In this document: positions 1 through 8,096 of the stretch, in pieces
How the letters are laid out: each line of letters begins with the position of its first letter
Position numbering within the stretch: the stretch's first letter is position 1
DNA from: Alphaproteobacteria bacterium
GTDB lineage: Bacteria; Pseudomonadota; Alphaproteobacteria; Rhodobacterales; Rhodobacteraceae
Reading direction: 5' to 3'
Assembly: GCA_030431935.1 (NCBI GenBank)
Contig: JAUIIC010000011.1
Coordinates: forward strand, 1-35,480
DNA length: 35,480 nucleotides
The notes under the pieces: model-generated
Told to the model about the DNA's origin: nothing
Database searches by the model: none
The model's input: only the letters and a program-made list of their open reading frames with translations
Position numbers and translations under genes: made by a program

Positions 1-619
1 TCGCGGCCTGGGTCCCGTCGACGACCGGGACGGGGCAGGCGGGCGCGATGCGCCGCGCGACCCCGGCCAGCGGGCCACCGCCCATGACGATGCTGCGCGC
101 GCCCTGGGCCGCGCATTGCAGGCACATCTCCTGCAGGTCGGACAGCATCGCGTCGGCGACATCCGCCGGGTCATGGGCCAGGGGCGCGGGGGGATGCATC
201 ACCCCGAGCAGCGCGTCGCCGACGCCGTGCTCTGCGGCCTTGTCGGCCAGCGAGCCGGCGACCTCTGGCGCGAAGGTCACGATCGAGAAGGGGCCGCCGA
301 TGTGCCGGACCTCGGCAAAGGCGGCTTCGGCGATGCCCAGGACCGGCAGGCCGGGATGGCGCGCGCGGACCATGGCCGCGCCGGTGTCGCCGAACGAGGC
401 CAGCACGATCCCGTCGAGGGCCGCGCGATGGCCGTCGATGGCCCGCAGGACGCCGCGCGTCGCGGCCTCGGCGTCGGCCTCGGTCACGATCAGCTCGGGC
501 CCGGAGGCCGCGGGCAGGGTGGTGAAGTGGTCGCCCGGCTCTGCCACCGCCTGCGCCGCCGCGCCGATCCGCGCGGTCACGCCAAGCGACGTGTTGGGGT
601 TGACGATCAGGACCCGCAT
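1..619 (-). CDS. Asp/Glu/hydantoin racemase family protein, C-terminal part outside window
   Basis: The reading frame opens at 619 with MRVLIVNPNTS, the typical first strand of the Asp/Glu/hydantoin racemase family (PF01177), and stays open to the window edge, so the last residues are missing. Its ATG overlaps the dctM stop (TGATG), which implies translational coupling in the TRAP operon and a role on the imported compound. Family members use two cysteines as acid/base. Here the first site reads ASFGDTG where active racemases usually have ACFGD, and the second reads MGGGPLAGV where LGCAG is usual. Both cysteines therefore appear replaced, by Ser and Gly. The fold assignment is firm; racemase activity is doubtful, and an isomerase or lyase-like role is possible. 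Confidence 0.8.
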   Translation of the reverse strand, partial: MRVLIVNPNTSLGVTARIGAAAQAVAEPGDHFTTLPAASGPELIVTEADAEAATRGVLRAIDGHRAALDGIVLASFGDTGAAMVRARHPGLPVLGIAEAAFAEVRHIGGPFSIVTFAPEVAGSLADKAAEHGVGDALLGVMHPPAPLAHDPADVADAMLSDLQEMCLQCAAQGARSIVMGGGPLAGVARRIAPACPVPVVDGTQAA

Positions 620-1905
620 CAGAGGATCACCGAGGGCAGCCAGAGCACGATGGCGGGGAAGACGTTGACGAGGATCAGAGCCACCAGCATGGCGCCGATG
701 AACCACAGCATCGAGGGGATGATCTTCGCGATGGAGATCTTGGCGATGGCGCAGGTGATGAGCACGACCGAGGCCACGGGCGGCGTCTGCTGGCCGATGC
801 CGAGGTTGATCGTCAGGATCAGCCCGAAATGCACCCGGTCGATGCCCAGCTGATCGGCGAGCGGCAGGAAGATCGGCACCAGCATCAGGATCGCGGGCGT
901 GCCGTGGATGATGGTGCCGGCGAGCAGGAAGAAGATGTTGATGGCGGCCAGAACCACCCAGTAATTGTCCGAGATGCCCAGGATCGCCATCGCGATGTCC
1001 TGCGGGATACGCTGGTTGGTCAGGTACCAGCCCAGAAGCGTCGAGGTCGCGACGATGAACATCAGCATCGCGCTGCGCTTGCCGGCGATGCGGAAGGTGT
1101 CGAGCAGGTTGCCCAGCCGGATCGTGCGGTAGAGAAAGGCGGCGAGGATGATCGACCAGAAGGCGGCGATGGCGCCGGCCTCGGTGGCGGTGAAGATGCC
1201 GCCGAGGATGCCCACGAGGATCAGCACCGGAAGCGTCAGGGGAATGACGGCGTCCTTGCCGGTCTCGATCACGCGGCCGAAGCTGAAGGCGCCCTCGGTC
1301 GGGTAGCCGCGTTTCACCGAGATGACATAGGCCGTCACCATGAGAAGCGCGCAGACCATGACGCCGGGCAGGATGCCGGCGGCGAAAAGCTCGGCGATCG
1401 AGGCGTTGGCCACGTAGGCATAGAGGATCAGGTTCAGCGAGGGCGGCACGATGATCGCCATGGTGGCCGAGGTCGAGGTGACGGCGGCGGCGAAGGCGGC
1501 GGGATAGCCGCGCTTCTTCATCTGCGGGATCATGACAGAGCCGATGGCCGCCGCGTCCGAGGTGGCGGTGCCGGAGATCTCGGAAAAGAACAGCGATGTC
1601 AGGATGTTGACATGGGCAAGGCCGCCCCGGATATGCCCCACGAGGCTGGAGGCGAAGGCGATCAGCTTTTCGGCGATGCGGCCCTGGTTCATCACCTCGC
1701 CCGCGATCATGAACAGAAGCGCGGCCACCAGCAGGTAGTTGTTCGCCCCGCCGAAGGGGATCAGGCCCATGATCTGGGGCACCACCGCCGGGTCCAGCAG
1801 GATCATCGTGGCGGCGGTGACGCCGAGCACGAAGGCGATGGGAAGCCCCGCGACCAGCAGGACGACGAGAAGGATCAGGATGATCCAGCCGGGATCGAGG
1901 AACAT
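619..1905 (-). CDS. dctM: TRAP transporter large permease (DctM family)
   Basis: This 428-residue protein is the large membrane subunit of a tripartite ATP-independent periplasmic transporter, which uses the ion gradient to import a substrate delivered by the DctP-type binding protein. The sequence is a series of hydrophobic helices starting MFLDPGWIILILLVVLLVAG, with family-typical stretches such as FFSEISGTATSDAAAIGSVMIP, GGIFTATEAGAIAAFWS and GQQTPPVASVVLI near the end. The length fits the family. The start at 1905 was chosen because the ATG overlaps the dctQ stop (ATGA). A longer frame extends upstream to 2280 but only reads through dctQ in another frame. It belongs to an operon with dctQ and dctP upstream and the racemase-like gene downstream. 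Confidence 0.95.
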   Translation of the reverse strand: MFLDPGWIILILLVVLLVAGLPIAFVLGVTAATMILLDPAVVPQIMGLIPFGGANNYLLVAALLFMIAGEVMNQGRIAEKLIAFASSLVGHIRGGLAHVNILTSLFFSEISGTATSDAAAIGSVMIPQMKKRGYPAAFAAAVTSTSATMAIIVPPSLNLILYAYVANASIAELFAAGILPGVMVCALLMVTAYVISVKRGYPTEGAFSFGRVIETGKDAVIPLTLPVLILVGILGGIFTATEAGAIAAFWSIILAAFLYRTIRLGNLLDTFRIAGKRSAMLMFIVATSTLLGWYLTNQRIPQDIAMAILGISDNYWVVLAAINIFFLLAGTIIHGTPAILMLVPIFLPLADQLGIDRVHFGLILTINLGIGQQTPPVASVVLITCAIAKISIAKIIPSMLWFIGAMLVALILVNVFPAIVLWLPSVIL

Positions 1906-2426
1906 CACGCGTCGCTTTCGGGCAAGAGATCGTCGGGGTGCACCTGACCGGTCAGAAGTCCGGCAAGGCGGGTGAGGCTGATGAGCGCGATGAGCGCGCC
2001 GCCCAGCGGCATGGCCGCGCGGAACAGCGCCATCGGCAGGTCGACGGAGATCAGCATCCGGCTGCCGAAACTTTGCGCCGCGATGCCGCCGTAATAGGCC
2101 AGGAGCGCGCCGAAGCCCGCCATCAGCACGAGGTTGCAGGCCATCACGGCGCGTTTGAGGCCCGGACGCAGGATGCGCACCACGGCGTCGAAGCCCAGAT
2201 GCTCGGAGGTGCGCGTCAGGTAGGCGGCGCCGATGAAGGTCAGCACCGCAAGCACGTGGGCGGGCAGTTCCTCGGACCACGAGACGCTGTCGTTCAGCAC
2301 GAAGCGGGTGAAGACGGCGTAGTTCAGCAGGCAGAAGAGCAGCCCCGCCAGCCCGATCACCATCGCGTCCAGAAGGCGTGTGAGCCAGAGGTCGACGAAG
2401 GCGACAAGGGCGGTGAGGCGGGCCAT
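1905..2426 (-). CDS. dctQ: TRAP transporter small permease (DctQ family)
   Basis: This 173-residue protein has four predicted hydrophobic helices, at roughly residues 20-42, 52-72, 90-112 and 130-155. It carries the DctQ signature FTRFVLNDSVSWSEELPAHV, in which the W-S-E-E segment is typical. DctQ pairs with DctM to form the membrane part of the TRAP transporter. It begins 24 bp after the dctP stop, and its stop overlaps the dctM start by ATGA, as expected for a co-translated operon. The hydrophilic C-terminus is short. The substrate cannot be told from this subunit. Confidence 0.93.
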   Translation of the reverse strand: MARLTALVAFVDLWLTRLLDAMVIGLAGLLFCLLNYAVFTRFVLNDSVSWSEELPAHVLAVLTFIGAAYLTRTSEHLGFDAVVRILRPGLKRAVMACNLVLMAGFGALLAYYGGIAAQSFGSRMLISVDLPMALFRAAMPLGGALIALISLTRLAGLLTGQVHPDDLLPESDA

Positions 2427-2450
2427 GGGGGCTGCTCCGGTCTGGTCAGG

Positions 2451-3431
2451 TCACTCGATGCCGAGCGCCGCGCGGGTTGCGGCGATCATGTCGGCGCCGA
2501 TCACGTCCACGAAGGTCGGGCTTTCATAGAGCGGTGCGGCGGCGGCCTGGAAGGCGGCAAAGTCGATCTCGTTGATCGCGATGCGGTCGGCCAGCGCGGC
2601 GATCACCTCGCCGTCCGTGGTCTCGCCCCATTCGAAGGTCCAGCCCGCGGTCTCGGCGGCGACGCTCAGCATGGCCTCGGCCAGCGCCGGGTCGACCGAG
2701 GCGAGGTAGGGTTCGCCGAAGACGAGGAAGGTGGGCAGGTAGACGTGGTTGGACAGCGACATGTAGTTCTGCACCTCGTAGAGGCGGGCGCTGTCCACGA
2801 CCTGCGCGGGGTTCTCCTGTCCGTCGATCACGCCCTGATCGAGGGCCGAGTAGACCTCGCCGAACGAAAGCGGCGTGGCGTTGGCGCCGAGGGTGTTGAA
2901 CATCTCGACACGCTGGCGGCTGGTGGGCGTGCGGATCTTCAGCCCTTCCAGATCGGCGGGCACCGTGATCGGCCGGACCTTGTTGGTGATCTGGCGGAAC
3001 CCGTTGTCCCACATCGCGGCAAGCACCATGCCGGTGCCCTCGAAGCCTTCGCGCAGCATGTCGCCCGCCGGGCTGGCGGCGAAGGCCTGTACGGCGGCGC
3101 GGTCCTCGAACAGGTAGGGCAGGTCGAAGATCGCCGCGCGCTTGTTGATCTGCGCGATGGCCGAGGCCGAGAGCGAGGCGTTGTGAGTGCCGAGGCCGAG
3201 GCCCTGAAGCACGTCTTCTTCCGAGCCGAGCGTGTTCGACATGAAGATCTGCACGTCGACGGCGCCGTCGGTGGCCGCCTCGAGGCGGGTTTCATACTCC
3301 TGCAGGAAGACATGCGCGAACGAGCCTTCGGGCAGGGACGAGTTGATCTGAAGCACGGTCTGCGCGACGGCCATGCCCGGAAGGGCGAGGCAGGCGGCGG
3401 CGATGAAAGCGAATTTTCTTGGAGCGGTCAT
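2451..3431 (-). CDS. dctP: TRAP transporter periplasmic solute-binding protein (DctP family)
   Basis: This 326-residue protein has a Sec signal peptide (basic MTAPRKF, hydrophobic core, cleavage after AVA around residue 23). The mature part starts with QINSSLPEGSFAHVFLQEYE, as in DctP solute receptors. The segment LKIRTPTSRQRVEMFNTLG holds the conserved arginine that binds a substrate carboxylate in this family, and SALDQGVIDGQENP is another family hallmark. It captures an organic acid in the periplasm for DctQM. The start is supported by AAGGA upstream. It is the first transporter gene, with a 185-bp upstream gap containing a TGAAA-N6-TTTCA dyad that probably binds the RpiR regulator encoded just upstream. 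The racemase-like neighbour hints at an amino-acid-like or hydroxy-acid substrate, which is inference. Confidence 0.93.
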   Translation of the reverse strand: MTAPRKFAFIAAACLALPGMAVAQTVLQINSSLPEGSFAHVFLQEYETRLEAATDGAVDVQIFMSNTLGSEEDVLQGLGLGTHNASLSASAIAQINKRAAIFDLPYLFEDRAAVQAFAASPAGDMLREGFEGTGMVLAAMWDNGFRQITNKVRPITVPADLEGLKIRTPTSRQRVEMFNTLGANATPLSFGEVYSALDQGVIDGQENPAQVVDSARLYEVQNYMSLSNHVYLPTFLVFGEPYLASVDPALAEAMLSVAAETAGWTFEWGETTDGEVIAALADRIAINEIDFAAFQAAAAPLYESPTFVDVIGADMIAATRAALGIE

Positions 3432-3503
3432 TTCAGGATCCTTTCCTTGGGAGGAGGCTTGGAAGAGGTGACCAATGCAAGTCAGTTTTCGCGGGCATCG
3501 TCA

Positions 3504-3523
3504 CATGAAAAGCATTTTTCATG
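3504..3523. promoter_or_regulatory. Candidate RpiR operator upstream of dctP
   Basis: A perfect inverted repeat with 8-bp arms, CATGAAAA and TTTTCATG, is separated by GCAT. It lies 73 bp upstream of the dctP start. Its core TGAAA-N6-TTTCA recurs beside the rpiR-type gene at 4468-4483 with identical spacing. RpiR-family proteins bind inverted repeats as dimers, so this is probably where the neighbouring regulator controls the TRAP operon. Confidence 0.6.
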
Positions 3524-3616
3524 GCTGGAACGGGCGCGCGGATTCAACGATGCCCAAAGGTTGGGCGGAAATCGGGGCTTTCGCGCGTGAAATCCGCGCT
3601 GTCGCAGGCGCCTCCG

Positions 3617-4462
3617 TCAGAGTTCGTCGAGGGAATCGTGAATCGACTCGATCGCGCGCAGGCGTTCCCGGCCGGCGGCGCCGGCCCGCTCTATCGCGCT
3701 GGACGCCAGCAACCCGCAGACCGCCATGACCCCCACGTGATCGAAGAGCGGGCCGGCGCCGGCGGTGCTGCAGGACAGCCGCCAGCGGGCCGGCCGCGTC
3801 TCTAGCCCCGGCAGGTCGCCGATGAGCGCTGTGGGCGCGCCGGTGTCGGCGATGACCTCGAGCAGCGCGTCGACGCCCCGGGGCGGGCGGCGCAGCGCGA
3901 AGAAGATCACGCAGTCGCGGGGGCCGATGCCCGCAAGGCTTTCGGACAGGGTTTCGCCGTCGCGGGGCAGGGTGAACACGTTGGAGCGGATCTGCATCAC
4001 CTGCCAGCCGAGGTAGCGGGCAAAGGCCTGCCCGGCGCGAAAGCCGATCAGCCACAACCGGTCGGCGTCGATCATGGCCGAGACGAGCGCGCCGATCTCG
4101 GCCTCGTCGAGGTGCCCCAGGCTGTGTTCGAGGTTGCCGTGGCTCTGGTCGAGGTGGCGGGCGATCTGGCCGTCGCGCGGGGCGCCCTCGCGGTCGACCC
4201 GCAAGAGCGCGGTGCCCGCGGCCTGCTCTGCCCGCACGGCCTGGCGGGCCTCTTCGAACGAGCGGTAGCCGATCTTGCGCACAAAGCGGGTGACGGTGGC
4301 GTTGGACACGCCGGCCATTCCGGCAAGTTCCGTGGCGGTATAGCTGGCGATCTGCCCGGGGAAATGCAGGATCGCCTCTGCCAGGCGCAGCTCGCTGGGG
4401 TGCATCGCCGGCGTCGCGTCGCGGATCCGCGCGATGAAGGAGGTTCGGGACGCGTGCGCCAT
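3617..4462 (-). CDS. MurR/RpiR-family transcriptional regulator (HTH-SIS)
   Basis: This 281-residue protein has an N-terminal RpiR helix-turn-helix (about residues 5-80, with AEAILHFPGQIASYTATELAGM, VSNATVTRFVRKIGYRSFEEAR) and a C-terminal sugar-isomerase (SIS) domain (about 120-260, starting DADRLWLIGFRAGQAFARYLG). SIS domains in this family sense phosphosugars or related metabolites. The gene sits directly upstream of dctP on the same strand, and a TGAAA-N6-TTTCA dyad lies 5 bp before its ATG, so autoregulation and control of the TRAP genes is the likely role. The shine-dalgarno before 4462 is weak, but this ATG begins the conserved HTH correctly. Whether it represses or activates is not visible. 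Confidence 0.9.
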   Translation of the reverse strand: MAHASRTSFIARIRDATPAMHPSELRLAEAILHFPGQIASYTATELAGMAGVSNATVTRFVRKIGYRSFEEARQAVRAEQAAGTALLRVDREGAPRDGQIARHLDQSHGNLEHSLGHLDEAEIGALVSAMIDADRLWLIGFRAGQAFARYLGWQVMQIRSNVFTLPRDGETLSESLAGIGPRDCVIFFALRRPPRGVDALLEVIADTGAPTALIGDLPGLETRPARWRLSCSTAGAGPLFDHVGVMAVCGLLASSAIERAGAAGRERLRAIESIHDSLDEL

Positions 4463-4467
4463 GCCGG

Positions 4468-4483
4468 TGAAAATAGGCTTTCA
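4468..4483. promoter_or_regulatory. Candidate RpiR operator at the regulator's own start
   Basis: The dyad TGAAA-ATAGGC-TTTCA has 5-bp arms and a 6-bp spacer, the same form as the site before dctP (3506-3521). It lies 5 bp upstream of the regulator's ATG, where a bound dimer would block initiation. This suggests negative autoregulation. Confidence 0.55.
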
Positions 4484-4532
4484 TGGAACGGATGCACAAG
4501 CGGCGAAAGCGCCGCGCCGGCGTGCGCGATGC

Positions 4533-4560
4533 GGTCCTGCCCTAGGGGGTGGGCAGGACC
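4533..4560 (-). terminator. Stem-loop spanning the flippase stop codon
   Basis: Arms GGTCCTGCCC (4533-4542) and GGGCAGGACC (4551-4560) form a perfect 10-bp stem with an 8-nt loop that contains the TAG stop of the flippase gene. There is no U-tract, so it is not a classical intrinsic terminator. It may insulate the regulator gene downstream or protect the 3' end of the message. Confidence 0.45.
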
Positions 4561-5957
4561 AGCACGCGGCGGTGCAGGAAGACGGCCATGAACGCCCCCC
4601 ATGTCAGCATGACGGTCCCCAGGGTCGCGGCAAGGCCAAGGTCGCGGCCCAGCATGTCGCGCGGCAGGTCGGTGCCGAGGATCGCCAGGACGGTGAACAG
4701 CGTCAGGACAAGCCCCGGCAGGAAGACCTGCGCCAGCTGCGATCCGGTGATGCGCAGCGCGCGCACCATGGCTGTCAGCGCCACCACGGCCACCAGGGCC
4801 GAGGCGCAGAGATGGGCGAGGGCCGCGGCCTCGGCCCCGTGGCGGCCGAAGATGAGCAGCAGCACCAGAAGCGTGACGGCGCCGAAGCCGCGGATGCGCA
4901 GCTGGGTGCCGGCGCGGCCGGTACACATCATCGTGGGCTCCAGCAGTGCGGTCAGGAAGCTGACCGCGCGCGAGGCCGAGAGGATAGACACGACGCCCGC
5001 CGCGGGCAGCCAGGTCTCGTCGAGGATGGTGACGACCAGGGCGGGGGCAAGCAGCGCTACGCTGGCCGCGACCGGCCAGAGGATCGCGGCGGCGACGCCC
5101 ATGTTGTCGAGCCAGGTGCGGCGCAGGTCGTCGAGCGGGGCGTTCTCTTTCTCCAGCCGGGTAAAGCGGGACCAGCTGAGCATCATGAGGGGTTGCAGCA
5201 CCAGGTCCGAGGCGGTGACGGCGATGCGCGCGCCGCCGCGGTAGGCGCCCACGGCGACCGCATGCAGGAAGGCGCCGAGGATCAGGTCGGCGCCGTAGTT
5301 CGAGAACATGCCGACCGACGACGTGCCCCAGAGCGGATAGGCGGTGCGCCCCGCGGTGCCGCGGGTCTCGCGGTTGAAGGACAGGCGCGGCAGGGCGCGC
5401 ACCAGCCCGCCGGTCAGGGCGAGGCCGACGGCGGTGGAGACATAGCGCGAGGCGACCAGCGCCTCGATCCCCCAGCCCGCGCGCAGCATGGCCCAGGCGG
5501 TGGCGAGGCCGGCGGTTTCCGCGGCGACGACATAGAGGCTGGCGGCGCGGGCGCGGCGGGCGCGGACCAGCTGCGCCTCCCACCATGCGGTGGGCACGAT
5601 CAGAAGCGGCTGTGGCGCCAGCGCGCAGAGCGCCCAGCCGGTGGGCGTGGACAGGCCCCCGGCGGCAAGGCCGATGCCGAGGATGACGGCCGATCCGGCG
5701 GCGCCGACCGCCGCCATCAGCCAGAACAGGCTGTCGCGGTCGCGCTGGAACTCGGTGGAGCGCAGGAGTGCCTGGTAGAAGCCGGTGAAGACGAAGGTGT
5801 TGGCGATGACCGTCACGGCCCAGGCCAGCGAATAGGTGCCGAAGGCCTGAAGATCGAGAAAGCGCGAGGCGATGGCGACCGCCGCGAACGAGATCATCTG
5901 CCCCAGAAAGCGCGAGCCGACGCCGACGACATAGGGTTCTGCGAGTTTCTTCAGCAT
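4542..5957 (-). CDS. Polysaccharide flippase of the MOP superfamily (Wzx-like)
   Basis: This 471-residue, strongly hydrophobic protein has about twelve to fourteen predicted helices. It begins LAEPYVVGVGSRFLGQMISFAAVAIASRFLDLQAFGTYSLAW, a start typical of Wzx/oligosaccharide flippases (polysaccharide_synt, PF01943/PF13440). Such proteins move lipid-linked repeat units across the inner membrane. The genes that follow are glycosyltransferases and a Wzc-like kinase, which fits the Wzx/Wzy pathway. Flippases are too divergent to predict the transported unit. The ATG at 5957 has no clear shine-dalgarno, but the conserved N-terminus begins right there. The TAG stop lies in the loop of a 10-bp hairpin. 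Confidence 0.88.
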   Translation of the reverse strand: MLKKLAEPYVVGVGSRFLGQMISFAAVAIASRFLDLQAFGTYSLAWAVTVIANTFVFTGFYQALLRSTEFQRDRDSLFWLMAAVGAAGSAVILGIGLAAGGLSTPTGWALCALAPQPLLIVPTAWWEAQLVRARRARAASLYVVAAETAGLATAWAMLRAGWGIEALVASRYVSTAVGLALTGGLVRALPRLSFNRETRGTAGRTAYPLWGTSSVGMFSNYGADLILGAFLHAVAVGAYRGGARIAVTASDLVLQPLMMLSWSRFTRLEKENAPLDDLRRTWLDNMGVAAAILWPVAASVALLAPALVVTILDETWLPAAGVVSILSASRAVSFLTALLEPTMMCTGRAGTQLRIRGFGAVTLLVLLLIFGRHGAEAAALAHLCASALVAVVALTAMVRALRITGSQLAQVFLPGLVLTLFTVLAILGTDLPRDMLGRDLGLAATLGTVMLTWGAFMAVFLHRRVLVLPTP

Positions 5958-6097
5958 GGGGCGGCCCCGGGCATGGCGCGGCCGGGCACCTGTGGCACGC
6001 GGGACGCGGCCAGCGGGCGCGCCGGGTGCGGGGTCATGGCCTTTGGCGCGCGGTTCTGGTCCATACTGTCGCCAACGGTTACCGGACGGGTCCTGTC

Positions 6098-6871
6098 ATG
6101 AGCGTTGTTCCGAAGCTTTCCCTGCGCGTGGTCAGCCTGGCCGACAGCGCGGCGCGCCGTGCGGCGGTGGCGGAAAACCTTGGTGCATCCGGGCTGGACT
6201 GGGCGTTCTTCGACGCTTGCCGCGCCGATACCCCCAGCCCGCTGGACGTGGACGCCGGGGCGCAGCGCGACAGCTTCGGGCGCGCGCTGACAGGGGCCGA
6301 GATCGGGTGCTTCAAGAGCCACGCGGCGGTGCTGGCCGCCTTCGACGAGGACCCCGCGCTGGACTGGCTGATGGTGGCCGAGGACGACGTCTGGATCGAC
6401 ACCGATTTCCCCTATGCCGAGCTTGCGGGCTTTCTCGATGCGAATGGCATCGGGTTCCTGCGGCTCTTTGCGCGGGAATGGCGCAAGGCCTATCCCCGGT
6501 TCAGGTTCGGCGAGCGGCAGATCCTGTTCCTGGCAAGCGATCCCTACGGCACGCAGGGCTACCTGATCTCGCGCGAGACGGCGGCGCGGTTCGGGGCGCG
6601 GCTCGACGCGATCCGGCGTCCCATCGACGACGAGATGGGCCGGTTCTGGGAGAACGGGCTCGACAATCACCTGTTGTTTCCCTTTCCGCTGATCGAGCGT
6701 CACGTGCCGTCCACCATGAATTCCGCCCGCGCCGGGTCGGACCGGGACAAGCCCCGGCCAAGCCTGCGGCGGCTGTTGGCCAAGGGGGGCGATTACATCG
6801 CCAAGCGCGCCTATCTGGGCTGGCGGCTGTCGCCGCTGGCGCGCGACAGGGTGCGGCCCCGCAAGCGCTGA
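6098..6871 (+). CDS. Glycosyltransferase family 25 (LPS-type)
   Basis: This 257-residue protein matches GT25 enzymes. The opening LSLRVVSLADSAARRAAVAENL is the donor-binding start of the family, LTGAEIGCFKSHAAVLAAF is its best-conserved block, and WLMVAEDDVWID carries the acidic EDD metal site. GT25 proteins add galactose or similar sugars to LPS or capsule chains in the cytoplasm. The frame is open further upstream, but the ATG at 6098 places the conserved strand a few residues from the start, as in homologues. It is transcribed toward the next gene and ends 7 bp from the stop of the convergent family-4 glycosyltransferase. The sugar specificity is unknown. Confidence 0.87.
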   Translation: MSVVPKLSLRVVSLADSAARRAAVAENLGASGLDWAFFDACRADTPSPLDVDAGAQRDSFGRALTGAEIGCFKSHAAVLAAFDEDPALDWLMVAEDDVWIDTDFPYAELAGFLDANGIGFLRLFAREWRKAYPRFRFGERQILFLASDPYGTQGYLISRETAARFGARLDAIRRPIDDEMGRFWENGLDNHLLFPFPLIERHVPSTMNSARAGSDRDKPRPSLRRLLAKGGDYIAKRAYLGWRLSPLARDRVRPRKR

Positions 6872-6878
6872 GCGCCGG

Positions 6879-8096
6879 TCACGCGGTTTCGGCAAGGTGG
6901 CGGTGCGGGGCAAGGCCGTGCGCCTCCAGTTCGGCGAGGATGCCGCTTTGGAAGTTGGCTTCGTCGAACCGGCGGGCGTGGCGCACCAGCGCCTTCGGGT
7001 CGAGATGTTCCAGCCCCTCGCGCTCGAAGGTTTCCACCGCGTCGATCAGCGCATCCGCGCTCTGGCTGTCGAAGAGAAGGCCCGTCTGCCGGTCGCGCAC
7101 GGTGTCGAGCGCGCCGCCGCGCCCGTAGGCGATGACCGGGCGGCCCGAGGCCATCGCCTCGACCGGAACGATGCCGAAATCCTCTTCGCCGGGGAAGATC
7201 AGCGCCCGGCAACTGGCGAGATAGGCCTTGAGCTTGTCAAAGGGCACGCGGCCGAGGAAGCGGACGTTCTCGCCGGCGCGCGCGGCCAGCGCGCGTTCGG
7301 CCTTGCCCGGCCCGCCGATCACGAAGAGGGGCTTGTTCATGCGGGTGAAGGCCTCGACGGCGATGTCGGGGCGCTTGTAGGGCGCAAGCTCTCCGGCCCA
7401 GAGGTAGAAGCCGCCCCGCTCGGCCGCCGGGATCGGCGCGAAATCGTCCACCGCGACGGGCGGATGAACCACCGCCGCCTCGCGCCGCCAATATTTCGCG
7501 ATGCGGCGGGCCACATGGGTGGAGTTGGCCGCGAAGCGGTCGACGCGCGCGGCGCTGGTCACGTCCCAGCTGCGCAGGCCGTGCGCCATGTGGGGCAGCA
7601 TGGCGCGGGTCAGAAGCCCCGCGTCGTTGCGGTAGACGTGATACTGGTCCCACAGGTAGCGCATGGGCGAGTGGCAGTAGCACAGGTGCAGCGCCTCGGG
7701 CGGGGCGATGACGCCCTTGGCCGGCCCCGCCTCGGACGAGATCACGAGGTCATAGCCCGTCAGGTCGATTTCCTCGAGCGCGCGGGGCATGAGCGGCAGG
7801 TATTTCTGGTAGAGCCGCGTCGCGAAGGGCAGCCGCGCGATCGAGGTCGTGAAGACCCGCCTGGAGCGGATCAGCGGGCTGACCGACTTGGGGTCGTAGA
7901 CATGGGTGTAGACGTCGGCCTCGGGGAACATCCGCAGGAGCGATTCGAGCACCTTTTCCCCGCCGCGCATCCCCACGAGCCAGTAGTGGATGATCGCCAC
8001 GCGCGGCCGCGACGCGGCACGGCGGAGGTTGAGCCGGATGGGAAGCGTCGGGCTGAGTGCGATGTCACCGTTCTGCAGGTCAAGTCCGTCAGGCAT
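6879..8096 (-). CDS. Glycosyltransferase family 4 (GT-B fold)
   Basis: This 405-residue protein has an N-terminal acceptor half with RVAIIHYWLVGMRGGEKVLESL and the CYCHSPMRYLWDQYHVY segment typical of EPS mannosyl/rhamnosyl-type GT4 enzymes. The C-terminal donor half contains LWAGELAPYKRPDIAVEAF and FGIVPVEAMASGRPVIAYGRGG, with the E-x7-E donor-binding motif. It would extend the lipid-linked repeat unit. Its ATG lies inside the last codons of the Wzc-like gene (8-bp overlap), so the two are translationally coupled. Homologues in alphaproteobacterial EPS loci have the same arrangement. The sugar donor cannot be assigned. Confidence 0.9.
   Translation of the reverse strand: MPDGLDLQNGDIALSPTLPIRLNLRRAASRPRVAIIHYWLVGMRGGEKVLESLLRMFPEADVYTHVYDPKSVSPLIRSRRVFTTSIARLPFATRLYQKYLPLMPRALEEIDLTGYDLVISSEAGPAKGVIAPPEALHLCYCHSPMRYLWDQYHVYRNDAGLLTRAMLPHMAHGLRSWDVTSAARVDRFAANSTHVARRIAKYWRREAAVVHPPVAVDDFAPIPAAERGGFYLWAGELAPYKRPDIAVEAFTRMNKPLFVIGGPGKAERALAARAGENVRFLGRVPFDKLKAYLASCRALIFPGEEDFGIVPVEAMASGRPVIAYGRGGALDTVRDRQTGLLFDSQSADALIDAVETFEREGLEHLDPKALVRHARRFDEANFQSGILAELEAHGLAPHRHLAETA

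Noticed and set aside
1938-3590. Long plus-strand open frame across the TRAP genes
   Set aside because: It is antisense to dctP/dctQ, full of charged low-complexity residues, and results from high GC content; the minus-strand proteins are clearly recognisable.
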